Positions 19,894 to 28,811 of a DNA stretch of 64,000 nt are shown piece after piece. Source of the stretch: Aurantiochytrium sp. KH105 (taxonomy: Eukaryota > Sar > Bigyra > Thraustochytrida > Thraustochytriidae); contig BGKB01000041.1 in the NCBI GenBank assembly GCA_003116975.1, forward strand, positions 1 to 64,000, written 5' to 3'. A program made the position numbers and the translations under genes. The notes below the pieces were generated by a model. The model saw only the letters and a list, made by a program, of their open reading frames with translations, did not search any database and had not been told where the DNA came from. Position 1 is the first letter of the stretch. Every line of letters starts with the position of its first letter.

Positions 19894-20772
19894 TCAGGGA
19901 AGTAAACCCAAGAGCGCGGGCCAAATCAGACCATGAAGCACAATTACTCCCGCGCCCAAAGCAGTCGCGGTCTGCGCATTTGCTAAAACAGACATGCTTC
20001 GAAAAACGACGAGAGCGATGCAAGCGCTACTAGAAAGCAGTACACTGAGTTTGCAAAGCACCAGGAATACGCCGCCGCCCGATGTCGGCGTTAAACCAAG
20101 AAGTAGACAATGCGAAAATACACCATAGCCGCACACGCAAAACAACTGATCCAGGCGAAGCGGTCTCAGATACACGTGTCGTCCCTTGTCACCATCATCG
20201 TCGTGGTCGTTAACAGCCACGTCATCACCGCCATGATTTGCTTCACGCTGGCCCTCGTCCAGGGCTGCCCCGCCTTGCTCCTCATCGAGCTTCTGCGATG
20301 CAGGATCGACACCCAAACCACCGGAGATGATTCTATACTCGTGCAAAATGCGCCTCGACGCAAGATAGAGGCCTCCTGACAGGCCCACCCAGTAGAATAT
20401 TGCCACAAGGATACCGCTGAGGACAGAAAACCCGGCGGCTTGCAAAAGGAGGGCCTTTGTCGCTGTCAGCACGATCGGGCCGTAGAGGTCCGGATCTGCA
20501 ATGAGGGCGACGGTCGGCCTGTGCATGGGCACCAGCGAGTGTACGAGCCGCCGGAGGACAACCTTGGTCTCCACATTCTCCAAGTACGGCTTGGCCATTT
20601 CCATCAGAATTGCCAACTCCTGCCGCGCCAAGATCTCTACTCCGACGCCCTCGTCCTTGTCCAGCCGGTGGCGCGCGAGGGCGCCGCTGCCGCCGCTTGC
20701 CTCCATCTCGTCTTGCACGCCGCCCTCCGCGCCGTGTTCTGACGTGCTCGAGCGTCTCTTCTGGGTCGTCAT
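19894..20772 (-). CDS. Yip1-domain (YIPF) Golgi membrane protein
   Basis: A 292-residue protein with a cytosolic N-terminus of about 95 residues and about five membrane segments. The hallmark DLYGPIVL lies at residues 97-104, just before the first segment, as in YIPF proteins (DLYGP). Acidic and His-rich residues 158-200 (EEQGG...DDVAVNDHDDDGDKGRH) form a loop between the second and third segments and are an unusual insertion for the family. YIPF proteins cycle in the early secretory pathway and bind Rab GTPases; the subgroup most resembles YIPF3/4, with low certainty. It is divergent from FEN1 with 460 bases between the start codons. Confidence 0.75.
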   Translation of the reverse strand: MTTQKRRSSTSEHGAEGGVQDEMEASGGSGALARHRLDKDEGVGVEILARQELAILMEMAKPYLENVETKVVLRRLVHSLVPMHRPTVALIADPDLYGPIVLTATKALLLQAAGFSVLSGILVAIFYWVGLSGGLYLASRRILHEYRIISGGLGVDPASQKLDEEQGGAALDEGQREANHGGDDVAVNDHDDDGDKGRHVYLRPLRLDQLFCVCGYGVFSHCLLLGLTPTSGGGVFLVLCKLSVLLSSSACIALVVFRSMSVLANAQTATALGAGVIVLHGLIWPALLGLLP

Positions 20773-21232
20773 GGAGTCCCGCTCTGCCCTCGCCCGTATC
20801 TCGTCCCGCTCCTTGCCGCGCCGCTTCCGCGCGCCGCCTCTCTCCGGCTACGCGCACGCGTCGCGCTCTCGTTCTGCTCTGCCAATGCGTCGATCAGAAA
20901 CGGTTTATCGAGGCCTCTTTTTATTTGATTTTCATTTTTTTGTCTGGCAGTGGGTTGCGCCTGGGTATAGTAGTGGGCGCGACTTGACTGTGAGAGGCCC
21001 GAATCGAAACAAAGGAGAAACCCAACCACCGCAACGCGGACCGACGCGGACGACGCAGATCGGAGACAGGAGACGAGCGTGCGAGGCAAGCTCGTGACAG
21101 GGTCTGCGCTGCGCGTAAAGCCCGGCTGTCTTCGAAGGAGCCCCGCGCCGCGCTCGACCTCCGGACACGAGTCTGAAGCGAGCGTCAACTCAACCACCGC
21201 CTCCTTTCGACACACAGACAAACCACGAGACC
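20773..21232. promoter_or_regulatory. Probable bidirectional promoter region, YIPF/FEN1
   Basis: 460 bases separate the ATGs of two divergent genes, so both promoters and 5' UTRs must fit here. No TATA box was recognised at a convincing distance. This is inferred from position only. Confidence 0.45.
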
Positions 21233-22426
21233 ATGGGCATCAAGCAGCTCATGAAGCTGCTGGACGAGGAGGCGCCAGGATGCTACAAGGAGACGGAAAA
21301 GACCAGCTACATGGGCCGCACCGTGGCGATTGATGCCTCAATGCAAATGTACGCCTTTCTCGTCATGGTGCGCACAGCGGGTGCAGGAGGGGCGCCCGCG
21401 CAGCACCTCATGAACGAGGCCGGCGAGGTAACCTCACACATAAGCGGGTTCTTTTACAGAACCATCAACCTCTTACAAAAGGGTCTCAAGCCCGTATTCG
21501 TCTTTGACGGCAAGGCGCCCGAGCTCAAGAGCGACGAGATTTCCAAGCGCAAGGAAGCCAAGGCCAAGGCCGAGGCTGATCTGCAAAAGGCCCAAGAGGC
21601 GCACCGCGACGCCGAGGATCAGGAAAAGGCCCAAGAAGAAATCGAAAAGGCCTCGAAACGAACAACTCGCGTTACGCGCGAGCACAATGAGGACGTCCAA
21701 AAGCTATTGCGCCTCATGGGCCTGCCCATTGTTCTTGCACCTGGCGAGGCCGAGGCGCAGTGCGCCGAGCTTTGCGCAAAGGGCAAGGTCTTCGCCGCCG
21801 CCACCGAAGACATGGATGCCCTTACATTTGGCGCGCCCATTCTCTTGCGCCGCCTCACGCTTCCTGACTCGCAAAACCAGCCTGTTGTCGAGATCCACCT
21901 CGACAAGGTTCTCGCGCAACTCGAGCTCACCATGGACCAGTTCATTGACCTCTGTATCCTCTGCGGCTGCGACTATTGCTCCAGCATCAAGGGCATTGGC
22001 CCCAAAAAGGCGCTAAAGTACATTCGCGAAAACAAGACACTCGAAAAGGTCCTCGAGGTCGTGGGCAAGGAAGCCAAGTACGACATTCCGACTTCGCTCA
22101 CCGAAAATCTCGATCGCATTCGCGAGATCTTCCGCACGCCAGCAGTTCACGACGGGAAAGACCTTGACTTCAAGTTTGAGGCTGTCCAAAAGGAAGAACT
22201 TCTCAAATTCCTTGTCGAGTCCAAGGGCTTTGACGAAAAGCGCGTCAAGGCTGCGCTCGAGCGACTCGAAAAGAGCAAGGCACAGACGTCACAGTCTCGA
22301 CTCGAGACGTTTTTCAAGCCCAAGCCGGGCGCTGCCGGCGCTTCGTCTTCTGTAGGCTTCAAGCGCAAGGCAGGGGCGCAGCGTGGCAAAGGAGTCAAGC
22401 GGGGTCGTGGCCGCGGAAGGCGCTAA
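21233..22426 (+). CDS. FEN1: Flap endonuclease 1
   Basis: A 397-residue protein, close to the usual length of about 380. It removes 5' flaps during Okazaki-fragment maturation and long-patch base-excision repair in the nucleus. The N-terminal MGI is intact, as required by the family. Metal-binding acidic residues are present: Asp34 in AIDASMQMY, Asp in VFDGKAPELK, Glu residues in PGEAEAQCAEL, Asp residues in ATEDMDALTFG, and Asp in CGCDYCSSIKGIGPKKA, which also starts the helix-hairpin-helix DNA-binding motif. A helical-arch region rich in Lys, Ala and Glu spans residues 100-145. A PCNA-interaction box, QSRLETFF, lies near residue 355 and is followed by a basic Gly/Arg tail. All expected parts are present. 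Single exon. Confidence 0.97.
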   Translation: MGIKQLMKLLDEEAPGCYKETEKTSYMGRTVAIDASMQMYAFLVMVRTAGAGGAPAQHLMNEAGEVTSHISGFFYRTINLLQKGLKPVFVFDGKAPELKSDEISKRKEAKAKAEADLQKAQEAHRDAEDQEKAQEEIEKASKRTTRVTREHNEDVQKLLRLMGLPIVLAPGEAEAQCAELCAKGKVFAAATEDMDALTFGAPILLRRLTLPDSQNQPVVEIHLDKVLAQLELTMDQFIDLCILCGCDYCSSIKGIGPKKALKYIRENKTLEKVLEVVGKEAKYDIPTSLTENLDRIREIFRTPAVHDGKDLDFKFEAVQKEELLKFLVESKGFDEKRVKAALERLEKSKAQTSQSRLETFFKPKPGAAGASSSVGFKRKAGAQRGKGVKRGRGRGRR

Positions 22427-22965
22427 ATTTTTATCTTTTCTTGTTCGAAACTACATTGCGAAACTAAATCAATCAGAAAAGTTGACTGACGAGGGCCGTA
22501 AGACGCTGCGACGGACGCCTTGGAGGTAAGAAAGTGATTGAGCTTCGTCGGAGAAGTCAGTCTTGTCTCGGAAGAGCTTTTGCTCCAACAAGTCACTCAC
22601 TCAGTACTTCAGTTTGTTCATTGTTCGGCAATGTAAGACGAGATGTTTTGGTCAACCGGAAATTTCGGGTAGTGGGACTACTACCCGAACCTGCCGCCCA
22701 TCGGGGAAAATGATTTGCCGAGAATTTCGGGTAGTAGCGCCACTACCCGAAATTTAGCCAGGCCTACCAGGGTAGTATACACTGCAATCACGGAGCTTGC
22801 GCTTGCGCTTGCGCTTGCGCTCGCGCATCCCGCACGCGCACGCGGCTCGAGACAAAAGCACGACACCGCCAGTGCCGGGACGTGCGGGCGTTAGCGGCCT
22901 TAGTTGCTGTGAACCAGCTCCGCGACAAGGCATCGCAGCTGCGCTGTCACGAGGAAAGCAAAACG
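22427..22965. other. Intergenic with tandem hairpins
   Basis: Between FEN1 and the channel gene on the same strand. It holds two inverted repeats sharing the same arm (listed separately) and a GCTTGC/GCTTGCGCTTGCG run at about 22,797-22,825. No protein gene is seen. Confidence 0.6.
22661..22754 (+). repeat. Two hairpins with identical AATTTCGGGTAGT arm
   Basis: The second hairpin is a perfect 13-base inverted repeat, AATTTCGGGTAGT (22,723-22,735) and ACTACCCGAAATT (22,742-22,754), with a six-base loop. The first (22,661-22,689) begins with the same 13 bases and pairs over 10, also with a six-base loop. Another GGGTAGT follows at about 22,770. This could be a palindromic mobile-element end, a structured 3' UTR or a protein-binding site. 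Confidence 0.8.
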
Positions 22966-24738
22966 ATGAGGCAAGACAAACTCGAGCCGGGCGCGGGACC
23001 GCCCACAACAGACGTGGAGCGAGCCGTCGCTGCCGAGGTGGAGCGCGTAAGGGCAAGCTACGCTCTACGCAAACCCAAGTGGATCGTCTATCCCTCGAAT
23101 AAAATCATTCGGACGTGGGACGGCATCATGTTGCTCAACCTCTTTATTCTTTCGTTCACTCTGCCTTATCAAATCGGCGTGAGCGGCGGCTACTATCTTT
23201 TGGTCAACAACGTCTGGCTGGCCATCAACCTCGTCATGAACACCATTTTCTTCATTGATACGTTTTTGTACTTTTTCAGATCCTTCCATGACGCCAATGG
23301 GCACCTTCTCCTGGACCTCAAGGAAATCCAGCGGCGCTATCTGCGAGGCATGTTCGTGCTCAACCTCATTTCCTGTTTCCCCAGCACTGTCGTCTTCGCC
23401 GCCTACGGTCGCAACGTCGGTGATGGCACAAATCGTGCCGATATCCGGCAGGAGTGGATCATTCTTCTCAAGATTATTGAGATGCTTAAATTTGCGCGTC
23501 TCGCGCGCGCTTCGACAATCCTCAACACCTCCGAGCTCGTTGCCAATGTTCGTGTTCATGTCAAATCCAGCTATCTGCAGCTCCTCTGGTTTGTCTTTGT
23601 GCTCGCGCTCGTGAGTCATTGGCTCGCCTGCTTTTGGGTCTTTATTGCGCTTGCCCAAGCAGGAGGCTTCGGCGACGCCCTGGCGGAGACGGACAATTGG
23701 ATCAGCGCATACGTCGACCAGAATGCAGGCTCCACAGGTCTCGACCCTATCGGGTGGCAGAATAGCTTTGATCGCTACGTTCTCGCCCTCTTTTGGTCCA
23801 TTCAGACGCTCACCAGTATTGGCTACGGCACCCTCTCCCCATACACGCCTCTCGAGTGGTGGGTCGCCTCGATTCTCATGCTTCTTGCGGGCATCTGCTG
23901 GGCCTACGTGGTTGGTAGCACCGTCACAATTGCTTCCTCGCTCAATGCAGAGCACGAGGCATTCCGCACTCGCATGGATGCCGCAAACACCTTGATTGCC
24001 CAATTTCCGGCGCGCGCTAGCGTCGCACCAGCGCAGGCGGTCCAGGATCACGATTCCATCGCTGGCGACAAGACCTCGGTTCAGCCCAACAGTGGCACGG
24101 ATCACGATCATCGCGTTCTCGCGGAGCGCATTCGAGACTACATTCGCATCAAAAACCTTCGCGGAAATGGAGGAAAGGACTCTGCGCAGAGTACCATGGA
24201 GGAGGCCTTTTCCATTCTTGGAGCGCTGCCCCCCGAGCTTCGACGCTCCTCTGCGCTCATGCTTGTCGACAGCTCCATTTGCTGCGTGCCTTACATGCGT
24301 CTTGTGACGCATTCGACGTTGCTCTCTGTGGCCGATGCCTGTGAGTTCCTCGACTTTTCGCCGGGTGAGAGCATGCGTCTACACGCTGACGCGGAAGACA
24401 CGCGTGGTCTCTTTGTCTTGCGTTTGGGAACTGCGATTCACGCCGAGTATTCGCAAGAAAAGGGTCGGATTTCTGCCATACGCATGCTCACAACAGGCTC
24501 GGTCATCGGCGCCGGCCAGGTTTTGCTCGAGCAAGGCCATCCGGCCCTTGTCGATCTTGTCAGCGTCGGTTTCCTCACCTTTACGGAGATGGTCTTTGTT
24601 CCTCGTCACATTGTGCTTTTGGCTCTCGACCGCTCTCTGAGTGCCTGGAAGCAATCTGCGCGATGGCTCTATCTTCGCGAGGCCCTTCGCGCCTTGCCTC
24701 AACTCCAGCTTTCATCGCCGCTCGGCAAATCTTCCTGA
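22966..24738 (+). CDS. Six-TM potassium-channel-like protein with cyclic-nucleotide-binding-like domain
   Basis: A 590-residue protein. Six membrane segments lie at about residues 50-320: the first is IIRTWDGIMLLNLFILSFTLPY and the S5-like one is LLWFVFVLALVSHWLACFWVF. The pore loop has ALFWSIQTLTSIGYGTLSP with a GYG filter near residue 285, as in EAG/KAT/HCN-type channels. The S4 region (LKFARLARASTILN) has only three basic residues, so voltage sensing is probably weak. A C-terminal domain (about 450-565) has the fold pattern of a cyclic-nucleotide-binding domain. The phosphate-binding cassette (FGE.....PR.A) is not recognisable, so nucleotide binding is doubtful. The frame extends to a GTG at 22882; the first ATG is at 22966 in a good context (AAAACGATG). 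Plasma-membrane or endomembrane K+ channel by inference. Confidence 0.85.
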   Translation: MRQDKLEPGAGPPTTDVERAVAAEVERVRASYALRKPKWIVYPSNKIIRTWDGIMLLNLFILSFTLPYQIGVSGGYYLLVNNVWLAINLVMNTIFFIDTFLYFFRSFHDANGHLLLDLKEIQRRYLRGMFVLNLISCFPSTVVFAAYGRNVGDGTNRADIRQEWIILLKIIEMLKFARLARASTILNTSELVANVRVHVKSSYLQLLWFVFVLALVSHWLACFWVFIALAQAGGFGDALAETDNWISAYVDQNAGSTGLDPIGWQNSFDRYVLALFWSIQTLTSIGYGTLSPYTPLEWWVASILMLLAGICWAYVVGSTVTIASSLNAEHEAFRTRMDAANTLIAQFPARASVAPAQAVQDHDSIAGDKTSVQPNSGTDHDHRVLAERIRDYIRIKNLRGNGGKDSAQSTMEEAFSILGALPPELRRSSALMLVDSSICCVPYMRLVTHSTLLSVADACEFLDFSPGESMRLHADAEDTRGLFVLRLGTAIHAEYSQEKGRISAIRMLTTGSVIGAGQVLLEQGHPALVDLVSVGFLTFTEMVFVPRHIVLLALDRSLSAWKQSARWLYLREALRALPQLQLSSPLGKSS

Positions 24739-25539
24739 TTAAAATTTGTACTTTATCACCCTCTTTGCTCCTTTCTTGGTTGGCCACGGACGAACAGAAG
24801 CGTTGTGCCTGCAAGCAGCCAGAGCCTTTGCAATCACCACACCCAAGCTCTTCATGCTCGTCTTCTCTTCTACGGTGATGACCTTATCATTACGCGGCTG
24901 CCAGCTCTGGTGTCAATGGTGGCTGGCCGGTCACCATTTTCTTCACCGCCAATCGCCAGAGACTGCAGCACGCTGCCGCGCCGCAGCTGGCAGCTGGCAT
25001 TTACTCCCAAGATCGCTTTGTGCTTCGCCCTCACCTTTTTTCACGGTGAGTGGCCGCAAGGCTGCAGCTTGTGCACGCCAGTGGCGACGTCTCTGCCGGA
25101 CCTATGCCTCCGCCAAATTCTCCCCCCTCCTTCTTTCTCTCACCACACTGTACCTCTTTGCCTCAGTAATAGTTCCTCTTAACTCCACTGAGCAAAAAAA
25201 CCTGCAATGCAGGATAGCTCAGAGAACTCTCCACTATGAAATAAAGTCACAGTGTAGAACAGAGGGCTCATGCTGCCTTTTCAGCGCCGCGTGAAAGTCT
25301 CAACTTCGCGCAGTGCAGACCCTTCAACTCGAGCCGGCGTGACTCGGCCGCGCCGCGTCGCTCCCGCGCTCGCGCTCGCTACCGCCCGCCCGCGCGCCCG
25401 CACGCGTACCGCGCCACGCCGCGCCCCGCGCCCGCGCCCCGCCCCGGCGGCGCCTTCTTCTTCTTCTTCTTCTTCTTCTTCATCGAGCCGCACTTGGACC
25501 GTGCCCGCGCCCCGCGGCGCGCACGAGAATAAGGACAAG
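24739..25539. other. Intergenic/5' UTR region upstream of V-ATPase subunit a
   Basis: No separate gene is seen. A Ser/Arg/Pro-rich frame from 25,270 runs into the V-ATPase gene but is low-complexity (including a TTC triplet run at about 25,456-25,482) and lacks family similarity, so it is read as 5' UTR. Promoter elements could not be pinned down. Confidence 0.5.
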
Positions 25540-28197
25540 ATGGCGGAGCAGGAGAGCAACAGTATCCGCGGCGTGCAAGAATGGTTTCGCTCCGCCGACA
25601 TGGAGTACATTAACGTGGTGCTCCAAGAGGACTGCGCGCACCGCGTGCTGTCCCAGGTAGGCCGCATGGGCGCCGTGCAGTTCACCGACTTGAACGCCGA
25701 CAAGACCGTCTTCCAGCGGCGCTACGTGAACGAAGTGCAGCGCTGCGACCAGGTCGAGCGCAAGCTCCGGTACCTGGAGGAGCAGCTTAACCGCTTCAAC
25801 ATCCCCGCCATCGGCAGCCCCAGCGTCGACGCCTTCCTCGACCGGCTCGATCAACGCCAGGGCACCGACAACGAGGTCTCGCGCCAGCAGGTCAACTACA
25901 TGGACAACCTCGAGAACCACGTCGACGAGAAGGAGTCGGAGCTCGTCCAGCTGAACATGTACAACTCGACGCTGAGCAACGACTACTTTGCCCAGATCGA
26001 GCTGCGCCACGTCCTGCAGCAGGCCAAGACCTACGCTCAGGAGAACGTCACGGACGCCACCTTTGACGCGCAGAGCGTCGAGGTCTCGGGCAGCGGCGAT
26101 GTCGAGGGTGGCGCCACCTACGACAACGCTCTGCGCTTCCGCTTCATCTCGGGTGTCGTGACGCGCGAGAACCGCAACCGCTTCGAGCGCATGGTCTTCC
26201 GCAGCACGCGCGGAAACTGCCTCATGCGCTTTTACGACATTGATGACGACACCATCAAGAACGTTGAGACCGGTGAGACTCTCATGAAGGACGTCTTTAT
26301 CGTCTTTTTCCAGGCTCCCTACATTGAGCAAAAGATCCGCCGCATTTGTGACGCCTTTGAGGCCCGCCTCTACCAGATCCCGGATCTAAGCAACGTTGCT
26401 GCCATCGAGGATCGCCTCCGCGAGGTCCACGAGGACATCAACGATCGCCAGCGCGTTCTCCAAAAGAATGAGACTGACATCAAGTCTCTTCTTTCCGAGG
26501 TTGCCCAATACCTCGAGGTCTGGAAGTGGATTGCCATGCGCGAAAAGTCCATCTACCACACGATGAACCACTTTGCCGATGACGTGTCGGGCGTTCTCCG
26601 CGGTGAGGGCTGGGTGATTGCTACCAAGCGCGAAGAAGTCGCCGATATGATCGCGCGTGCCCATGCCGAGTCTGGTACCTCCAACGTCATGCCCAGCTCG
26701 GTCAACGCCGTGCCCCAGTCCGAGTGGCCCTCGACGCCGCCCACCTTTTTCCGCACCAACAAATTCACGCGTGTCTTTCAGGTCATCGTCGACACGTACG
26801 GTGTGCCCCGCTACCATGAGGCCAACCCGGCCCTCACGACGGTCATCACCTTTCCCTTCTTCTTTGGCGTCATGTTTGGTGACATCGGTCATGGCCTCCT
26901 CTTGACCATCTTTGCGCTTTACATTGTCTTCAAGGAGAAGGACTTTGAGAAGCTCAAGGGCCAGAACGAGCTCGGCGACATGGTCTTCGGCGGTCGCTAT
27001 GTCATTGTTCTCATGGGCTTCTTCGCCACGTACTGCGGTTTCATCTACAACGATTGGTTTGCCATGGGTTTGCGTCTGTGGCCCAGCAAGTGGATCGTCG
27101 ACGAGACGGCTCACGGCGATACCATCCACTTTAATCCTGATCCGGATTGGACCTACCCGCTCGGTGTCGACCCCACGTGGCATCGCGCCGACAACGACTT
27201 GCTCTTTTTTAACTCGCTCAAGATGAAGATGGCCGTCATCTTTGGTGTCACGCACATGATGATGGGTCTCTTCCACCGTCTTCTCAATGCGCTGTACTTT
27301 CAGGATCGCGGACTCTTGCACAACCTGGACCTTTGGTTCGAGGCCGTTCCCATGATTATCTTCATGGGCGCTCTCTTTGGCTACATGTGCTTTCTCATCC
27401 TGTACAAGTGGTCCCTTGGCTGGCTCGAGTCGGACTGCGGTCGTGACAACTGCACGAACCCCCCGGCACTTCTCTCGACTCTCATCAACATTGCGCTTCA
27501 GCCTGGCAGCGTTCCTATCGAGGAGTCGCTCTACAGCGGCCAGGGCACCGTGCAGGCCATTCTCCTTTTGCTTGCGGTCATCAACGTCCCCCTCATGCTG
27601 ATTCCCAAGCCTTACTTCCTCATCAAGCGCATGAAGAACGAGCACCATCACGGTGACGCTCACCACGGCGCCAACGGATCGAGCAGCGGCGTCCAGGACT
27701 CGCAGGCTCACCTCGACGAAGGCAACGAGCTCATGCTTGGCGACGATGGCCACGGTGACAGCACCACCCTCTCGCCTGCGGCGCCGCCCCACGGTGAAGA
27801 GGAGGAGGAGCACTCTGCTGGCGACATCTGGATCCACCAGGCCATCGAGACGATTGAGTTTACCCTCGGCTGCATCTCCAACACGGCCTCCTATCTGCGT
27901 CTCTGGGCTCTTTCGCTTGCCCACTCTCAGCTCGCTTCCGTCTTCCTCGAGAAGGCCCTTCTCGACTACCTTCCGGACGACTCGGCCATGGGCGTTATCC
28001 TCGCCTTTGCTGGTTACGCCATCTTTGCTGCCATCACCTTTGCCGTTCTCATGTGCATGGATAACCTCGAGTGCTTCCTGCACAGTCTGCGTCTTGCTTG
28101 GGTCGAGTTCCAGAACAAGTTCTACAAGGGTGACGGTGTTGCCTTTGCTCCCCTCGACTTTCGCGCCTCTCTCGTCGCGGGTCTGCCGGTTGCGTAA
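25540..28197 (+). CDS. ATP6V0A: V-type proton ATPase subunit a (Vo sector)
   Basis: An 885-residue protein, near the usual 800-860. Subunit a is the membrane stator that forms the proton half-channels of the V-ATPase on vacuole, endosome and contractile-vacuole membranes. The N-terminus has the family signature FRSADMEYINVVL and RMGAVQFTDLN. Residues 1 to about 430 form the cytosolic coiled-coil arm, with about eight membrane segments following. Arg787 in YLRLWALSLAHSQL matches the essential yeast Vph1 Arg735. A His/Asp/Glu-rich loop (HHHGDAHHG to EEEEEHSAGD, about residues 705-760) precedes the last helices, as in other eukaryotes but longer. The start at MAEQESN (AAGATGG) is chosen because the longer frame from 25,270 adds only low-complexity sequence. 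Single exon. Confidence 0.97.
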   Translation: MAEQESNSIRGVQEWFRSADMEYINVVLQEDCAHRVLSQVGRMGAVQFTDLNADKTVFQRRYVNEVQRCDQVERKLRYLEEQLNRFNIPAIGSPSVDAFLDRLDQRQGTDNEVSRQQVNYMDNLENHVDEKESELVQLNMYNSTLSNDYFAQIELRHVLQQAKTYAQENVTDATFDAQSVEVSGSGDVEGGATYDNALRFRFISGVVTRENRNRFERMVFRSTRGNCLMRFYDIDDDTIKNVETGETLMKDVFIVFFQAPYIEQKIRRICDAFEARLYQIPDLSNVAAIEDRLREVHEDINDRQRVLQKNETDIKSLLSEVAQYLEVWKWIAMREKSIYHTMNHFADDVSGVLRGEGWVIATKREEVADMIARAHAESGTSNVMPSSVNAVPQSEWPSTPPTFFRTNKFTRVFQVIVDTYGVPRYHEANPALTTVITFPFFFGVMFGDIGHGLLLTIFALYIVFKEKDFEKLKGQNELGDMVFGGRYVIVLMGFFATYCGFIYNDWFAMGLRLWPSKWIVDETAHGDTIHFNPDPDWTYPLGVDPTWHRADNDLLFFNSLKMKMAVIFGVTHMMMGLFHRLLNALYFQDRGLLHNLDLWFEAVPMIIFMGALFGYMCFLILYKWSLGWLESDCGRDNCTNPPALLSTLINIALQPGSVPIEESLYSGQGTVQAILLLLAVINVPLMLIPKPYFLIKRMKNEHHHGDAHHGANGSSSGVQDSQAHLDEGNELMLGDDGHGDSTTLSPAAPPHGEEEEEHSAGDIWIHQAIETIEFTLGCISNTASYLRLWALSLAHSQLASVFLEKALLDYLPDDSAMGVILAFAGYAIFAAITFAVLMCMDNLECFLHSLRLAWVEFQNKFYKGDGVAFAPLDFRASLVAGLPVA

Positions 28198-28811
28198 GCA
28201 AACATTCCTCTTTGAAGGCCTAGGCCTAGACCTAGTTGTTGTCTGCAACACTTTCTTATCATTCATTTCACTTTCTTTTATTTCTTCTCCTTTTTTGCTT
28301 TTTTCGCCCTGTCAAAAGAAAGATTCGTGAGCATTGTGTGCAAATGCAGGCAGACTCGAGGAGAGAGAATGCGTTCTCTGATCCGCGTATACGCTCAAAG
28401 TCGTGTCAATCGAAGATTCAAGAAATCGCTTGACACTAGTTTTTCTTTTTCAAGGATGTATACTTTGACCGATGACCAGTAACCTGACAGGGTTGGTTCA
28501 ACGCGCAACACAAGCCGCCGCAAAAGCAACTTCTTTTCCCTCACACACCAAAATCAATGCTTGACTGACTGTGAGCGAGCGTGCTATCGGTAGTAGATAG
28601 CCCGAGCCCGAGTTGGAGTAACCGGTAAAGGCAAGCAAGCAAGCAAGCAAGTTTCCGAAAAAAAATTAACAAGTCAAATCCATTTGCACGGTCAACGTGG
28701 TCGCATTCACAGATTGCAAAGACCTGCGAGGAGAGGGCGAAGGCCGCGCGGCTGGGCGCATACGCGAGAGGCGGTGGGTTATTTGTTGCACCAGTCCCTA
28801 CGCCACCAACC
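28198..28811. other. Intergenic, no gene seen
   Basis: Contains a CCTAGGCCTAGACCTAG block at about 28,218-28,234, a long pyrimidine-rich 3' UTR-like stretch after the V-ATPase gene, and a short GCAA run at about 28,633-28,652. Nothing coding is recognised. Confidence 0.5.

Noticed and set aside
23065-24312. 415-codon minus-strand frame
   Set aside because: Antisense to the channel gene with no recognisable motif; a codon-bias shadow.
25270-25539. N-terminal extension of V-ATPase subunit a
   Set aside because: The 90 extra residues are Arg/Pro/Ser low-complexity; the family start motif follows the ATG at 25540.
26386-28266. 626-codon minus-strand frame
   Set aside because: It is antisense to the V-ATPase subunit a gene, has Val/Asp/Glu-rich composition without a domain, and is explained by GC-rich third positions on the coding strand.
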